From: Burkholderia savannae
Lineage (GTDB): Bacteria > Pseudomonadota > Gammaproteobacteria > Burkholderiales > Burkholderiaceae
DNA length: 64,000 nt
Reading direction: 5' to 3'
NCBI RefSeq assembly: GCF_001524445.2
Contig: NZ_CP013418.1
Span: 2,170,001 to 2,234,000, forward strand
In this document: piece by piece, positions 16,006-24,770 of the stretch
Numbering within the stretch: position 1 is the first letter of the stretch
Layout: each line of letters starts with the position of its first letter
The notes under the pieces: generated by a model
Told to the model about the DNA's origin: nothing
Databases searched by the model: none
What the model saw: only the letters and a program-made list of their open reading frames with translations
Made by a program: the position numbers and the translations under genes

Positions 16006-17091
16006 TCAGCCGAGCAGGTGCGCGACGATCGCGTCGCCGACTTCGCTCGTCGACGCCTGGCCGCCCAGGTCGCGCGTGCGCGGGCCGTGCTTCAGCACGT
16101 GCTCGATCGCGGCGACGATCGCGTCGTGCGCTTCGCGGGCGCGGCCGGCGCCTTCGCCGAGGAAGTCGATCATCATCGCGGCCGACCAGATCATCGCGAT
16201 CGGATTCGCGACGTGCTTGCCCGCGATGTCCGGCGCGGAGCCGTGCACCGGCTCGAACAGCGACGGAAAGTTGCGCTCCGGGTTCAGGTTCGCAGACGGC
16301 GCGATGCCGATCGTGCCGGTGCACGCGGGGCCGAGGTCGGACAGGATGTCGCCGAACAGATTCGACGCGACGACGACGTCGAAGCGGTCCGGCTGCATCA
16401 CGAAGCGGGCGCACAGGATGTCGATGTGCTGCTTGTCCCACGCGATGTCCGGATAGTGCGCGGCCATCTCAGCGGCGCGCGCGTCCCACCACGGCATGCT
16501 GATCGCGATGCCGTTGCTCTTCGTCGCGACGGTGAGCCGCTTCGCGCGGCGCCGCGCGAGCTCGAACGCGAACTTCATCACGCGCTCGGTGCCGAGCCGC
16601 GTGAACACCGCCTGCTGGACGGCGAATTCGCGGTCGGTGCCCTCGAACATCACGCCGCCGACGGCCGAATACTCGCCTTCCGTGTTCTCGCGGACGATCA
16701 TGAAATCGATGTCGCCCGCCTTGCGGCCGGCGAGCGGGCACGGCACGCCGTCGAACAGGCGCGCGGGGCGCAGGTTCACGTACTGGTCGAATTCGCGGCG
16801 GAATTTCAGCAGCGACCCCCACAGCGAGACGTGATCGGGCACCGTGTCGGGCCATCCGACCGCGCCGAACAGCAGCGCGTCCATGCTGGAAAGTTGCGTT
16901 TTCCAGTCGTCCGGCATCATCTGGCCGTGCTTCGCGTAGTACTCGCAGCTCGCCCATTCGATCGGCTGGTATTCGAAGCGCAAGCCGAAGCGGCGGCTCA
17001 CCGCGTCGAGCGCGCGCAGCCCTTCGGGCATCACTTCCACGCCGATTCCGTCGCCGGGGATGACGGCGATCTTGTACGCCTTGTCGTTCAT
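16006..17091 (-). CDS. ttuC: Tartrate dehydrogenase / D-malate dehydrogenase (decarboxylating)
   Basis: 361 aa, family length. A member of the isocitrate/isopropylmalate dehydrogenase fold that oxidises tartrate or D-malate with NAD+ and a divalent metal. It begins KIAVIPGDGIGVEVMPEGLRALD; the active-site segment FMIVRENTEGEYSAVGG, the metal-binding DVVVASNLFGDILSDLGPACTG and the NAD-binding EPVHGSAPDIAGKHVANPIAMIWS are all intact. Start at the ATG at 17091, preceded by a GAGGAATCCAG leader. The divergent LysR gene resembles DmlR-type regulators of such dehydrogenases. Tartrate versus D-malate cannot be separated by sequence alone. Confidence 0.88.
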   Translation of the reverse strand: MNDKAYKIAVIPGDGIGVEVMPEGLRALDAVSRRFGLRFEYQPIEWASCEYYAKHGQMMPDDWKTQLSSMDALLFGAVGWPDTVPDHVSLWGSLLKFRREFDQYVNLRPARLFDGVPCPLAGRKAGDIDFMIVRENTEGEYSAVGGVMFEGTDREFAVQQAVFTRLGTERVMKFAFELARRRAKRLTVATKSNGIAISMPWWDARAAEMAAHYPDIAWDKQHIDILCARFVMQPDRFDVVVASNLFGDILSDLGPACTGTIGIAPSANLNPERNFPSLFEPVHGSAPDIAGKHVANPIAMIWSAAMMIDFLGEGAGRAREAHDAIVAAIEHVLKHGPRTRDLGGQASTSEVGDAIVAHLLG

Positions 17092-17265
17092 GCTGGATTC
17101 CTCGTCTCGTGTCGAGCCGCGCGCGTCGGCTGGGCCGGGCGCGGGCGGCATGGGCGGTGTGACGGGCGCGGTAGCTCGGGACGCGCGCCGTCGTCGATTT
17201 ACGCATTCTATTTATTTCTGGAAGGATTAAAATCGGCCATCCGGTTAATCGACTTTCCACGCATC

Positions 17266-18183
17266 GTGAATAATTCGCCGAATCTCGACGACCTGCGCGT
17301 GTTCAGCATCGTCGTGCGGCTCGCGAGCTTCAGCGCGGCCGCCGAGCAGCTCGCGGTGTCGCCGGCGTATGTCAGCAAGCGCGTCGCGCTGCTCGAAAAG
17401 CAGCTCGGCACGCGGCTTTTGCACCGCTCGACGCGCCGCGTCGGGGTGACGGAGGCGGGCGAGCGCGTCTACGCATGGACCGAGAAGATCCTCGACGACG
17501 TCGACCATCTCGTCGAGGACGTCTCGACGACCCGCAGCGTCCCGCGCGGCACGCTGCGGATTTCGAGCAGCTTCGGCTTTGGCCGGCACGTGCTCGCGCC
17601 CGCACTGCTCGAGTTCAACGAGCGCTATCCGCAGCTCAACGTGCGGCTCGATCTGTTCGACCGGCTCATCGACGTCGTGGGCGAAGGCTTCGATCTCGAC
17701 ATCCGGATCGGCGACGAGATCGCCGATCACCTGATCGCGAAGCGGCTCGCGACGAATTACCGGGTGCTGTGCGCTTCGCCTGCGTATCTCGCGCGATACG
17801 GCATGCCGCGCCAGCTCGCGGATCTCGCCGCGCATCAATGCCTCGCGATCAAGGAGCGCGATCATCCGTTCGGCGTATGGCGGCTCACGGTGCGAGGCGA
17901 GACATCGACGGTGAAGGTGGGCGGCGCGCTGTCGACGAATCACGGCGAGGTCGCCGTGCAGTGGGCGCTCGCCGGCCGCGGGATCGTGCTGCGCTCGATC
18001 TGGGAAGCGGGGCCGCTGCTCGCGAGCGGCGCGCTCAAGCGCGTGCTGCCCGACGCGATCCAGCCGGCGAACGTGTGGGCGGTCTATCCGGCGCGGCTTG
18101 CGGCGTCGGCGAAGGTGCGCGTGTGCGTGGATTTTCTCGCGGACGCGTTCGCGCACCTGAACGAGCGCGCGAACGGCGGATAA
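17266..18183 (+). CDS. LysR-family transcriptional regulator
   Basis: 305 aa from a GTG at 17266 (VNNSPNLDDLRVFSIVVRLASFSAAAEQLAVSPAYVSKRVALLEKQLGTRLLHRSTRRVGVTEAGE). The winged HTH occupies residues 5-65 and the effector domain follows from about 90 (FDRLIDVVGEGFDLDIRIGD). It is divergent from the tartrate/D-malate dehydrogenase with a 175-bp intergenic region, so it most likely activates that gene. No in-frame ATG lies close to the HTH start, so GTG is preferred; the much longer open frame upstream is an antisense shadow. Confidence 0.88.
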   Translation: MNNSPNLDDLRVFSIVVRLASFSAAAEQLAVSPAYVSKRVALLEKQLGTRLLHRSTRRVGVTEAGERVYAWTEKILDDVDHLVEDVSTTRSVPRGTLRISSSFGFGRHVLAPALLEFNERYPQLNVRLDLFDRLIDVVGEGFDLDIRIGDEIADHLIAKRLATNYRVLCASPAYLARYGMPRQLADLAAHQCLAIKERDHPFGVWRLTVRGETSTVKVGGALSTNHGEVAVQWALAGRGIVLRSIWEAGPLLASGALKRVLPDAIQPANVWAVYPARLAASAKVRVCVDFLADAFAHLNERANGG

Positions 18184-18191
18184 TCGTCCGG

Positions 18192-18289
18192 CGAACGGCG
18201 AACGGCGAACGGCGAACGGCGAACGGCGAACGGCGAACGGCGAACGGCGAACCGCCAACCGCCAACCGCCAACCGCCAACCGCGAACCG
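18192..18289. repeat. 14-copy heptamer tandem array (CGAACGG/CCAACCG)
   Basis: Eight CGAACGG, one CGAACCG, four CCAACCG and one CGAACCG, in that order, starting 8 bases after the lysR stop codon. The rest of the 470-bp gap to the next gene holds a second array (18556-18597) and no gene that I can support. Confidence 0.95.
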
Positions 18290-18555
18290 TGCGTGGAATG
18301 CGGCGAGAGCCGAGCGTCGTCGGCCGGCGCGCAGTGATCGGCGGACAACGAACCCCGATTTTTGATCGACAGTCGGGGCTCGGTTTGAAATCACCGACAG
18401 TTCCGCAACTAACGGGCCATTTCGTCCGTACGCGACATCGACGCGCAAATCAAAGCGCGTTGTACGACGCACGACGCATCGTGCATGCTTGTGCGCACGG
18501 CGGTCGCAGACGTACGGCTGGACGGTTGGACGACGGATGCGCATGACCGACGACG

Positions 18556-18597
18556 CAAACCACAAACCACAAACCACAAACCACAAACCACAAACCA
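18556..18597. repeat. Tandem heptamer CAAACCA x6
   Basis: Six perfect copies, about 60 bases upstream of the membrane methyltransferase-like gene. Because it lies in that gene's probable leader or promoter region, copy number could affect its expression. Confidence 0.95.
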
Positions 18598-18654
18598 TAC
18601 GAAACACACCGGCCCGCCCATCGACATCCCCCGCCCCAAAAGGAGGCCCCCGCA

Positions 18655-19332
18655 ATGGACTCGCTGTCGAAGCGCGCGCTCGGCGCGCAGGCGCGTTTCG
18701 TCGCGATGCTCGCCGTGCTGATCTTCGCGCCGGCGGGCTCGCTGCGCTACTGGCAGGGCTGGATCTACTGGCTCGTGTTCTCCGGCTCGACGACCGTGCT
18801 CACCCTCTATTTCCTCAAGCGCGATCCGGCGCTCGTCGAGAGCCGGATGCGCGTCGGCGTGCGCGCCGAGCGCGAGCTCAGCCAGAAGATCATTCTCGGC
18901 GTCGTCAGCGTCGCGAGCGTCGGGCTCGTCGTCGCGATGGGCGCTGAATGGCGCGTCGCGCGCACGCCCGTCGATTGGGGCGCGGTCGCGCTCGGCAACG
19001 CGCTCGTGATCGCGGGCCTCGCGATCTGCTTCGCCGTGCTGCGCGAGAACCGCTTCGCGTCGAGCATCGTCGAGGTGAAGCAGGAGCAGACGGTGATCTC
19101 GTCCGGCCCGTATCGCTTCGTCCGGCACCCGATGTATTCCGGCGCAATGGTGATATTTTTCGGGAGCCCGATCGCCGCCCAGTCGGCCTGGGCCTGGCCG
19201 TTCGCCGCAGTGCTCGCGGCGGGCGTCGTCGCGCGGCTCGTCGACGAGGAACGCTACCTGAGCGTGCACCTCGACGGCTATCGCGCGTATTGCGAACGCG
19301 TGCGCTGGCGGCTTTTGCCGCGCGTCTGGTGA
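18655..19332 (+). CDS. Isoprenylcysteine carboxyl methyltransferase-like membrane protein
   Basis: 225 aa with a GGAGG-type Shine-Dalgarno in its leader. Hydrophobic segments at about 15-30, 38-55, 82-98, 112-130 and 165-195. The C-terminal signature [21 protein letters not shown] ... [26 protein letters not shown] is that of the ICMT/phospholipid methyltransferase-like family, whose members methylate lipid-like substrates using S-adenosylmethionine. The real substrate is unknown. Codons for MVIFFGS (19146-19166) use ATA and TTT and coincide exactly with a copy of the 18-bp motif. Confidence 0.82.
   Translation: MDSLSKRALGAQARFVAMLAVLIFAPAGSLRYWQGWIYWLVFSGSTTVLTLYFLKRDPALVESRMRVGVRAERELSQKIILGVVSVASVGLVVAMGAEWRVARTPVDWGAVALGNALVIAGLAICFAVLRENRFASSIVEVKQEQTVISSGPYRFVRHPMYSGAMVIFFGSPIAAQSAWAWPFAAVLAAGVVARLVDEERYLSVHLDGYRAYCERVRWRLLPRVW
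19149..19166 (+). repeat. Copy E of the 18-bp motif, inside a coding sequence
   Basis: GGTGATATTTTTCGGGAG matches the motif at all but one or two positions and is read as codons for V-I-F-F-G-S of the methyltransferase-like protein. It is on the same strand as all other copies. Confidence 0.6.
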
Positions 19333-19471
19333 CGGGTGGCGCGGCGTCGCCGCGAGAGCGCCGGCACGCGGCGGGCAGGCGCATCGGTCGATACGCAGCG
19401 AACCGTACCTGTCGGCGTCGCGCTCGCGCTTCTACAATCGTCCGAATCATCGTCGAACGAGGTGGTCCGTG

Positions 19472-20098
19472 ATGCTGAAAGTGCTCGGCAAGGCGCCGTC
19501 GATCAACGTCCGCAAGGTGATGTGGACGTGCGCCGAATTGCAGCTCGGGTTCGAACGCGAAGACTGGGGTGCGGGATTCCGGTCGACGCAGACGCCCGAA
19601 TTCCAAGCGCTGAACCCGAACGGCCTCGTGCCGGTGCTCGTGGACGGCGATTTCGTGCTCTGGGAATCGAACGCGATCATCCGCTATCTGGCGAACCGGT
19701 ACGGCGGCGCGCATTTGTATCCGGCCGAGCCGCACGCGCGGGCGCGCGTCGATCAATGGCTCGACTGGCAGACGACCGCGCTGAACCGCGCGTGGAGCTA
19801 CGCGTTCTTCGCGATCGTGCGCAACGAGCCGAGCCATCGGGATCAGGGCCAGATCCGCGCGTCGTGCGAGAGCTGGACGCGGCACATGGCGATCCTGAAC
19901 GCGCGGCTCGACGCGACGGGCGCGTACGTCGCCGGCTCCGACTACACGCTCGCCGACGTCGCGATCGGCTTGTCGGTCAACCGGTGGCTGCGCACGCCGT
20001 TCGACGACAAGCCCGATTTCGCGGCGGTGTCCGCGTATTTCGCGCGGCTCGCCGCGCGAGCGGGCTTCGCCGAGCATTGCGCCAACGGTTTGCCGTGA
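19472..20098 (+). CDS. Glutathione S-transferase family protein
   Basis: 208 aa from the ATG; a GTG one codon earlier is also possible, and GAGGTGG lies just upstream. N-terminal thioredoxin-like domain ([28 protein letters not shown], with [35 protein letters not shown] as the glutathione-binding region) and an all-helical C-terminal domain with [21 protein letters not shown], the N-capping box. Detoxification or stress role by family; substrate unknown. It is followed after 64 bases by the phzF-like gene. Confidence 0.9.
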   Translation: MLKVLGKAPSINVRKVMWTCAELQLGFEREDWGAGFRSTQTPEFQALNPNGLVPVLVDGDFVLWESNAIIRYLANRYGGAHLYPAEPHARARVDQWLDWQTTALNRAWSYAFFAIVRNEPSHRDQGQIRASCESWTRHMAILNARLDATGAYVAGSDYTLADVAIGLSVNRWLRTPFDDKPDFAAVSAYFARLAARAGFAEHCANGLP

Positions 20099-20162
20099 GC
20101 GTCGGCGCCGCCGTGAGCTCACCTTCGATCCACCGATCGCCAAGACCCGAACGAAGAACGCG

Positions 20163-21011
20163 ATGAACGCAGCGACCACGGCAAGCGCGCATGCCGATCG
20201 CGCGGCCGACCGGCCGATCTCGGCGCCCATCTATCAAGTCGACGCGTTCGCGAATCGCCGTTTCGCGGGCAATCCCGCGGCCGTCGTGCTGCTCGATCGC
20301 TTTCCCGACGACGCGACGATGCAGGCGATCGCGGCAGAGAACAATCTGGCGGAAACGGCGTTCGCCGTGCCGCACGCGTCCGGCTATCGGCTGCGCTGGT
20401 TCACGCCGCGCATCGAGGTGCCGCTTTGCGGGCACGCGACGCTCGCGAGCGCCGCCGTCGTGATGGAGCGGGTCGAGCCCGCGCGCGAGCGCGTCGTGTT
20501 CGACACGGCGAGCGGGCCGTTGACCGTCGAACGCACGCCGGACGGCTACCGGATGGATTTCCCCGCCCGGCCGACCGCGCCGAGCGACGCGCGTGCACAT
20601 GCACGGCTCGCCGACGCGCTCGGCGCAGGCGCGCTCGAAGACGTGCATGCGAACGCGCACGTGTATCTGGCGCGGCTCGCGAGCGCGCAGGCGGTGCGCG
20701 CGCTGAATCCGGACATGGCCGCGCTTGCGGCGCTGGATCGCAGCGGCGTGATCGTGACGGCCGCGGACGGCGGCGACTACGATTTCGTCAGCCGCTATTT
20801 CGCGCCGGCGAAGGGCGTGCCGGAAGATCCGGTGACGGGCAGCGCGCATTGCGCGCTCGCGCCGTACTGGGCGGCGCGGCTCGGCAAGACCGCGTTTCGC
20901 GCGCATCAGGCGTCGCCGCGCGGCGGCGACGTGCGCTGCCGGCTGAACGGCGAGCGCGTCGAGCTCGAAGGATCGTGCGTGTTCTATCTCGAGGGGCGCG
21001 TGACGTTCTGA
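20163..21011 (+). CDS. PhzF-family isomerase/epimerase-like protein
   Basis: 282 aa. The family's N-terminal signature YQVDAFANRRFAGNPAAVVLLD is followed by the conserved NNLAETAF (with the catalytic Glu), RWFTPRIEVPLCGHATLASA, and in the second half ADGGDYDFVSRYFAPAKGVPEDPVTGSAHCALAPYW. Both halves of the diaminopimelate-epimerase-like fold are present. No other phenazine genes are near, so it is probably a general PhzF-like enzyme of unknown substrate rather than part of phenazine synthesis. Confidence 0.9.
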   Translation: MNAATTASAHADRAADRPISAPIYQVDAFANRRFAGNPAAVVLLDRFPDDATMQAIAAENNLAETAFAVPHASGYRLRWFTPRIEVPLCGHATLASAAVVMERVEPARERVVFDTASGPLTVERTPDGYRMDFPARPTAPSDARAHARLADALGAGALEDVHANAHVYLARLASAQAVRALNPDMAALAALDRSGVIVTAADGGDYDFVSRYFAPAKGVPEDPVTGSAHCALAPYWAARLGKTAFRAHQASPRGGDVRCRLNGERVELEGSCVFYLEGRVTF

Positions 21012-21142
21012 CGAACGGCGGCGGCGCGGATGCGAATGCCGCTGCCGTTCGGTCCGACGGCTTGAGACAACCACCGCCGCCGCGCGTCCGGCGAGCGCGC
21101 CGACGGCTGCTTCAGCCCGCTTCGGCGCGCTTTCCGCCCAAA

Positions 21143-21160
21143 GGTGAGATTTTTCGGGAG
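21143..21160 (+). repeat. Copy F of the 18-bp motif
   Basis: GGTGAGATTTTTCGGGAG, identical to the consensus, in the 220-bp gap between the converging phzF-like and lrp-like genes. Confidence 0.7.
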
Positions 21161-21230
21161 CCGCCGCGAAGGCGTCCGAAACCGGCCGCCCGCTCTCCTA
21201 TGTCGCCCGCGAAACGGGCGTTCCGCCGCG

Positions 21231-21725
21231 TCAATGCCGATCGGCGAACAGCGCTTCGAGCGGATAGTGCCGCTTCACGAACGGCGATTTGATGATCACG
21301 TAGCTGAAGTACTTTTCGATGCCGATGTTCCGTTCGAGCAGCCCTTCGATGATCGTCTGATAGTGGCTCACGCTGCGCGTGACGAATTTCAGCAGATAGT
21401 CGTACCCGCCGCTCGCGAGGTGGCATTCGACGATCTCGTCGACGTTGCGGATCGCCGCGACGAAGCGGTCGAAGTCCTCGCGGCGGTGGTCGGCGAGCGT
21501 GACTTCGGTGAACACGATCTGCACGTCGCCGAGCTTTTCGAGCTGAATGTCCGCGCCGTAGCCGGCGATGTAGCCCGCTTTCTCCAGGCGCTTGACCCGT
21601 ATCAGGCACGGGCTCGGCGACAGGCCGACCGCATCCGCCAACTCCACGTTGGTGATGCGGCCGCGCTTTTGCAGCTGCGCGAGTATCCGCAGATCGATCT
21701 TGTCCAGCTTGCAGTCGCCCATCAT
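21231..21725 (-). CDS. Lrp/AsnC-family transcriptional regulator
   Basis: 164 aa from the ATG at 21725; GTG at 21728 or ATG at 21722 are alternatives. N-terminal HTH (LDKIDLRILAQLQKRGRITNVELADAVGLSPSPCLIRVKRLEKAGYIAGYGADI) and C-terminal RAM effector domain (FTEVTLADHRREDFDRFVAAIRNVDEIVECHLASGGYDYLLKFVT). The upstream neighbour on the same strand is a class III aminotransferase, which it may regulate in response to an amino acid. Confidence 0.92.
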   Translation of the reverse strand: MMGDCKLDKIDLRILAQLQKRGRITNVELADAVGLSPSPCLIRVKRLEKAGYIAGYGADIQLEKLGDVQIVFTEVTLADHRREDFDRFVAAIRNVDEIVECHLASGGYDYLLKFVTRSVSHYQTIIEGLLERNIGIEKYFSYVIIKSPFVKRHYPLEALFADRH

Positions 21726-21875
21726 CACGGCGTCGGAAGAATGAAGAGTAAACGTACGGTTACTTTACGGTCACAAAATTGCGGCCACAAGGCAGCGTTT
21801 TCCCACGTGTCCGCCGGGCTCCGGATTCCCGGCGTGGCTTCCCGGCGTGGCTTCCCGGCTTGACGTGGGAGCGCG

Positions 21876-23276
21876 TCACGCGGCTCGCGCGTGCGCTGCG
21901 TCGAGCGCGCGCCGCACGTCGGTTTGCGCGGACACTTCGTCGAGCGTCGCGCGCAGCCGCGCGAACAGCAAGTCGAAATCGTCCGCCGTGTAGCTGAGCG
22001 CGGGCGCGAAGCCGAGGATGCCGTCGCCGAACGCGCGGAACACGACGCGGTTGCGGTACGCCGCCGCCGCGATCCGTTCGGGCAGATTGAGCGACGGATC
22101 GAAGCGCGCCTTGCTCGCCTTGTCGGCGACGAGCTCGAGCGCGCCGAGCAGCCCGCGCGAACGCGCATCGCCGACGAGCGGATGCGCGCGCAGCGCGTCG
22201 AGCTCGCGCGCGAAGCGCGGCGCATGCGCGATGCCGTTTTCGAGCAGCCCGCCTTCGTGATAGAGGCGCAGCACTTCGAGCGCGATCGCCGCGCTCACCG
22301 GGTGCGCGGAATACGTGTGGCCGTGGCCGATCGCGGCGTCGGCGGCGCCGCCGTCGGCGATTCCCCGATAGATCTCGTCGGACATCAGCACCGCGCCCAT
22401 CGGCGCGTAGCCCGCCGTCAGCCCCTTCGCGACCGTCATCAGATCGGGCTCGACGCCCTCGGCCTCGCACGCGAAGAGCGGGCCGGTGCGGCCGAAGCCG
22501 GTGATGACTTCGTCGGCGACGAACAGGATGCCGAGCCGCGAGCACGCGTCGCGCATCGCCTTGAGCCAGCCGAAGGGCGGCACGATCACGCCGCCCGAGC
22601 CCTGCACCGGCTCGCAGAAGAACGCGGCGACGCGCTCGGCCCCCAGCTCGGCGACTTTCGCCTCGAGCGCCGCGACCGACGCGGCGATCAGCGCCGCATC
22701 GTCGTGGCCTGCCGGATGGCGGTATGCGTACGGCGATTCGATGTGATGCTGGGTCGGCTGCGGCACGTCGAAGTGGCGATGGAACGTCGCGAGCGCGGTG
22801 AGCCCGGCTCCGATCGACGACGAGCCGTGATAGCCGCGCTCGAGCGCGATCACGTGCTTCTTCTGCGGACGGCCCGTCGCGTTGAAGTAATGCGTGATGA
22901 AGCGCAGCGCGGAATCGACGGCGTCCGAGCCGCCGAGCGTGAAGTAGACGCGTGCGAGCGACTTCGGCGCGAGCGCGGTCAGCTTCTCGGCGAGCTTGAT
23001 CGCGGGCGCGGAGCCGAAGTGGAAATACGCGGTCGCATACGGCAGGCGCGCCATCTGCTCGGCCGCGGCCTTGACGATGCTGTCGCGGCCATAGCCGACG
23101 TTCACGCACCAGAGGCCGGAGAACGCGTCGAGGAGTTCGTTGCCTTCGGCGTCGCGCAGGAACACGCCGTCGGCGGAATCGAGCACGGTGACGCCGCGCG
23201 CCTCGTGCGCGCGGTAGCTGACGACGGGATGGATCAGATGCCGACGATCGGCTTCGATCAGCGATGGAATGATCAT
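21876..23276 (-). CDS. Class III PLP-dependent aminotransferase (omega-amino acid:pyruvate type)
   Basis: 466 aa. Transfers an amino group from an amine or omega-amino acid to an oxo acid. Visible: GLWCVNVGYGRDSIVKAAAEQMARLPY, ALERGYHGSSSIGAGLT (PLP-phosphate region), FFCEPVQGSGGVIVPPFGW, the PLP-ring Asp in LFVADEVITGFGRTG, and the Schiff-base Lys in LMTVAKGLTAGYAPMGAVLMS. Start at MIIPSLIEADRRHLIHP. The Lrp-type regulator lies 150 bases downstream on the same strand. The exact amino donor is not predictable here. Confidence 0.9.
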   Translation of the reverse strand: MIIPSLIEADRRHLIHPVVSYRAHEARGVTVLDSADGVFLRDAEGNELLDAFSGLWCVNVGYGRDSIVKAAAEQMARLPYATAYFHFGSAPAIKLAEKLTALAPKSLARVYFTLGGSDAVDSALRFITHYFNATGRPQKKHVIALERGYHGSSSIGAGLTALATFHRHFDVPQPTQHHIESPYAYRHPAGHDDAALIAASVAALEAKVAELGAERVAAFFCEPVQGSGGVIVPPFGWLKAMRDACSRLGILFVADEVITGFGRTGPLFACEAEGVEPDLMTVAKGLTAGYAPMGAVLMSDEIYRGIADGGAADAAIGHGHTYSAHPVSAAIALEVLRLYHEGGLLENGIAHAPRFARELDALRAHPLVGDARSRGLLGALELVADKASKARFDPSLNLPERIAAAAYRNRVVFRAFGDGILGFAPALSYTADDFDLLFARLRATLDEVSAQTDVRRALDAAHARAA

Positions 23277-23630
23277 GGCGGTGCAGGCTCTCGTTCGAAC
23301 AGGACGTGTGAGGCCATGCTACCGATCGGACGATTTACGCGCGCGTCCAATTGCGGCGCGCAAGCGTACGGATGCGGCGTTTCGACGGGGCGGGACGGCA
23401 TTTTCTGCTGCGTCGGGCGCGGCGGATTCCGTGCGTTCGGGAACGGCGCGCCGCGTGCGGGCGCGGGCTGTTTCGGCCGCATGGCGTGTCGCCGTGGATC
23501 GTGCGCGCCGGCGTGCGCGTTTGGGGCGCGGAATGTCGGATTGGCTGATGATGCGTGGTGCCGAATTCGAACGCGGTGTTTTCAGTCACGCACGCGCGCG
23601 TTGCTTCGCACGCGATGGGGAAGGTACGGT

Positions 23631-23648
23631 GTCTTTGTCTTTGTCTTT
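23631..23648. repeat. Tandem hexamer GTCTTT x3
   Basis: Three perfect copies 13 bases before the CAAGTG array. Confidence 0.9.
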
Positions 23649-23661
23649 GCTTCTGCGCATG

Positions 23662-23715
23662 CAAGTGCAAGTGCAAGTGCAAGTGCAAGTGCAAGTGCAA
23701 GTGCAAGTGCAAGCG
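23662..23715. repeat. Tandem hexamer CAAGTG x8 plus one CAAGCG
   Basis: Eight perfect copies and one variant. On the other strand the array reads as a run of alternating residues, which creates spurious long open frames. Confidence 0.95.
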
Positions 23716-23811
23716 CGCACGAACACGCGCCGAGCCCCATCGCCGCGCATCGCACCCGGCAAGCGCTCATCGGCCCCGCCCGATATCCGCCGACAACCGC
23801 CCGACAACCGC

Positions 23812-24738
23812 CTAATAGCCGCGCGCGCGATCGACGACGCCCACCATCGGCTCCCCCGCGCGATGCCGCGCGAGATTCGCGAGCACCGCGTCGACCGCCG
23901 TGTCGGGCCGCGTCGCGCTCGCGATGTGCGGCGTGATCCGGATGCGCGGATGCGTCCAGAAAGGGTGTCCCGCCGGCAGCGGCTCCGGGTCCGTCACGTC
24001 GACGATCGCGCTGTCGAGCTTGCCCGATGAGAGCGAGTCGAGGAGCGCCGCTTCGACGAGCTGCGGGCCGCGGCCGATGTGGATCAGCGACGCGCCGTCC
24101 GGCAGCGCGTCGAACAACGGCATGTCGAGCAGCCCGCGCGTTTCGGGCGTGAGCGGCAGCAGGCACACGAGGATGTCCGAGCGCGCGAGCAGCGCGGCGA
24201 GCCCCGTTTCGCCCGCGTAGCAGTCGACGCCCTCCAGCGTGCGCGGCGAGCGGCTCCAGCCCGCGCACGGAAAGCCGAAGCGGCGCAGCGCGTCGAGCAC
24301 CGCCTGCCCGAGCATGCCGAGGCCGAGCACGCCGACGCGCCGCGACGCGGCGGCGCGCACCGGCTTCGCTCGCCACACCTGCATGCGCTGCAGCGCCGCG
24401 TAGTCGAACATGTCGCGATGAATCGTCAGCACGGCCTGCATCACGTATTCGACCATCCCCTCGACGATCCCCGGCTCGATCATCCTCACGACCGGGACGT
24501 GCGCGGGCACGCAGGACAGATCGAACTGATCGACGCCCGCGCCGACCGAGAACACGACTTCGAGATTCGGCATCAGCCGCAGCGGAGCGTCGGGCGGCTG
24601 CCACGCGGCCAGATAGCGGACGGCGGACGGATCGCCGATGTCGGGCCACAGACGGAACGGGACATCAGGCGCTTTTTCCGCGAAAAGGCGCGCCCACTGC
24701 GCGCCGCGCGCCGGATCGGCCTTGTAGACGAAGGTCAT
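23812..24738 (-). CDS. ghrA: Glyoxylate/hydroxypyruvate reductase A-like (D-2-hydroxyacid dehydrogenase)
   Basis: 308 aa from the ATG at 24738 (MTFVYKADPARGAQWARLFAEKAPDVPFRLWPD). Reduces glyoxylate or hydroxypyruvate using NAD(P)H. The nucleotide-binding motif is VGVLGLGMLGQAVLDALRRFGF; the catalytic Arg lies in HIGRGPQLVE, the Glu in DVTDPEPLPAGHPFW and the His in RITPHIASAT. SVGAGVDQFD matches GhrA members. It follows the GNAT gene by 32 bases on the same strand, so they probably form an operon. Confidence 0.88.
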   Translation of the reverse strand: MTFVYKADPARGAQWARLFAEKAPDVPFRLWPDIGDPSAVRYLAAWQPPDAPLRLMPNLEVVFSVGAGVDQFDLSCVPAHVPVVRMIEPGIVEGMVEYVMQAVLTIHRDMFDYAALQRMQVWRAKPVRAAASRRVGVLGLGMLGQAVLDALRRFGFPCAGWSRSPRTLEGVDCYAGETGLAALLARSDILVCLLPLTPETRGLLDMPLFDALPDGASLIHIGRGPQLVEAALLDSLSSGKLDSAIVDVTDPEPLPAGHPFWTHPRIRITPHIASATRPDTAVDAVLANLARHRAGEPMVGVVDRARGY

Positions 24739-24770
24739 CGCATGAAGCGGGCGATCGCGGCCGAGCGCAA

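Larger units (their letters stand above)
23277..23811. other. 535-bp gene-free gap with hexamer microsatellites
   Basis: Lies between the aminotransferase start and the end of the GhrA-like gene. It contains two hexamer arrays and several open frames whose translations are low-complexity or arginine-rich and look non-coding. I see no credible gene. Confidence 0.6.

Noticed and set aside
16018..17265. Upstream extension of the LysR frame to 721 codons
   Set aside because: The first 416 codons are antisense to the tartrate/D-malate dehydrogenase and look like a shadow; the LysR domain begins right at the GTG at 17266.
23586..23807. Cys/Thr repeat open frames over the CAAGTG array
   Set aside because: Low-complexity translation of a hexamer microsatellite without start context.
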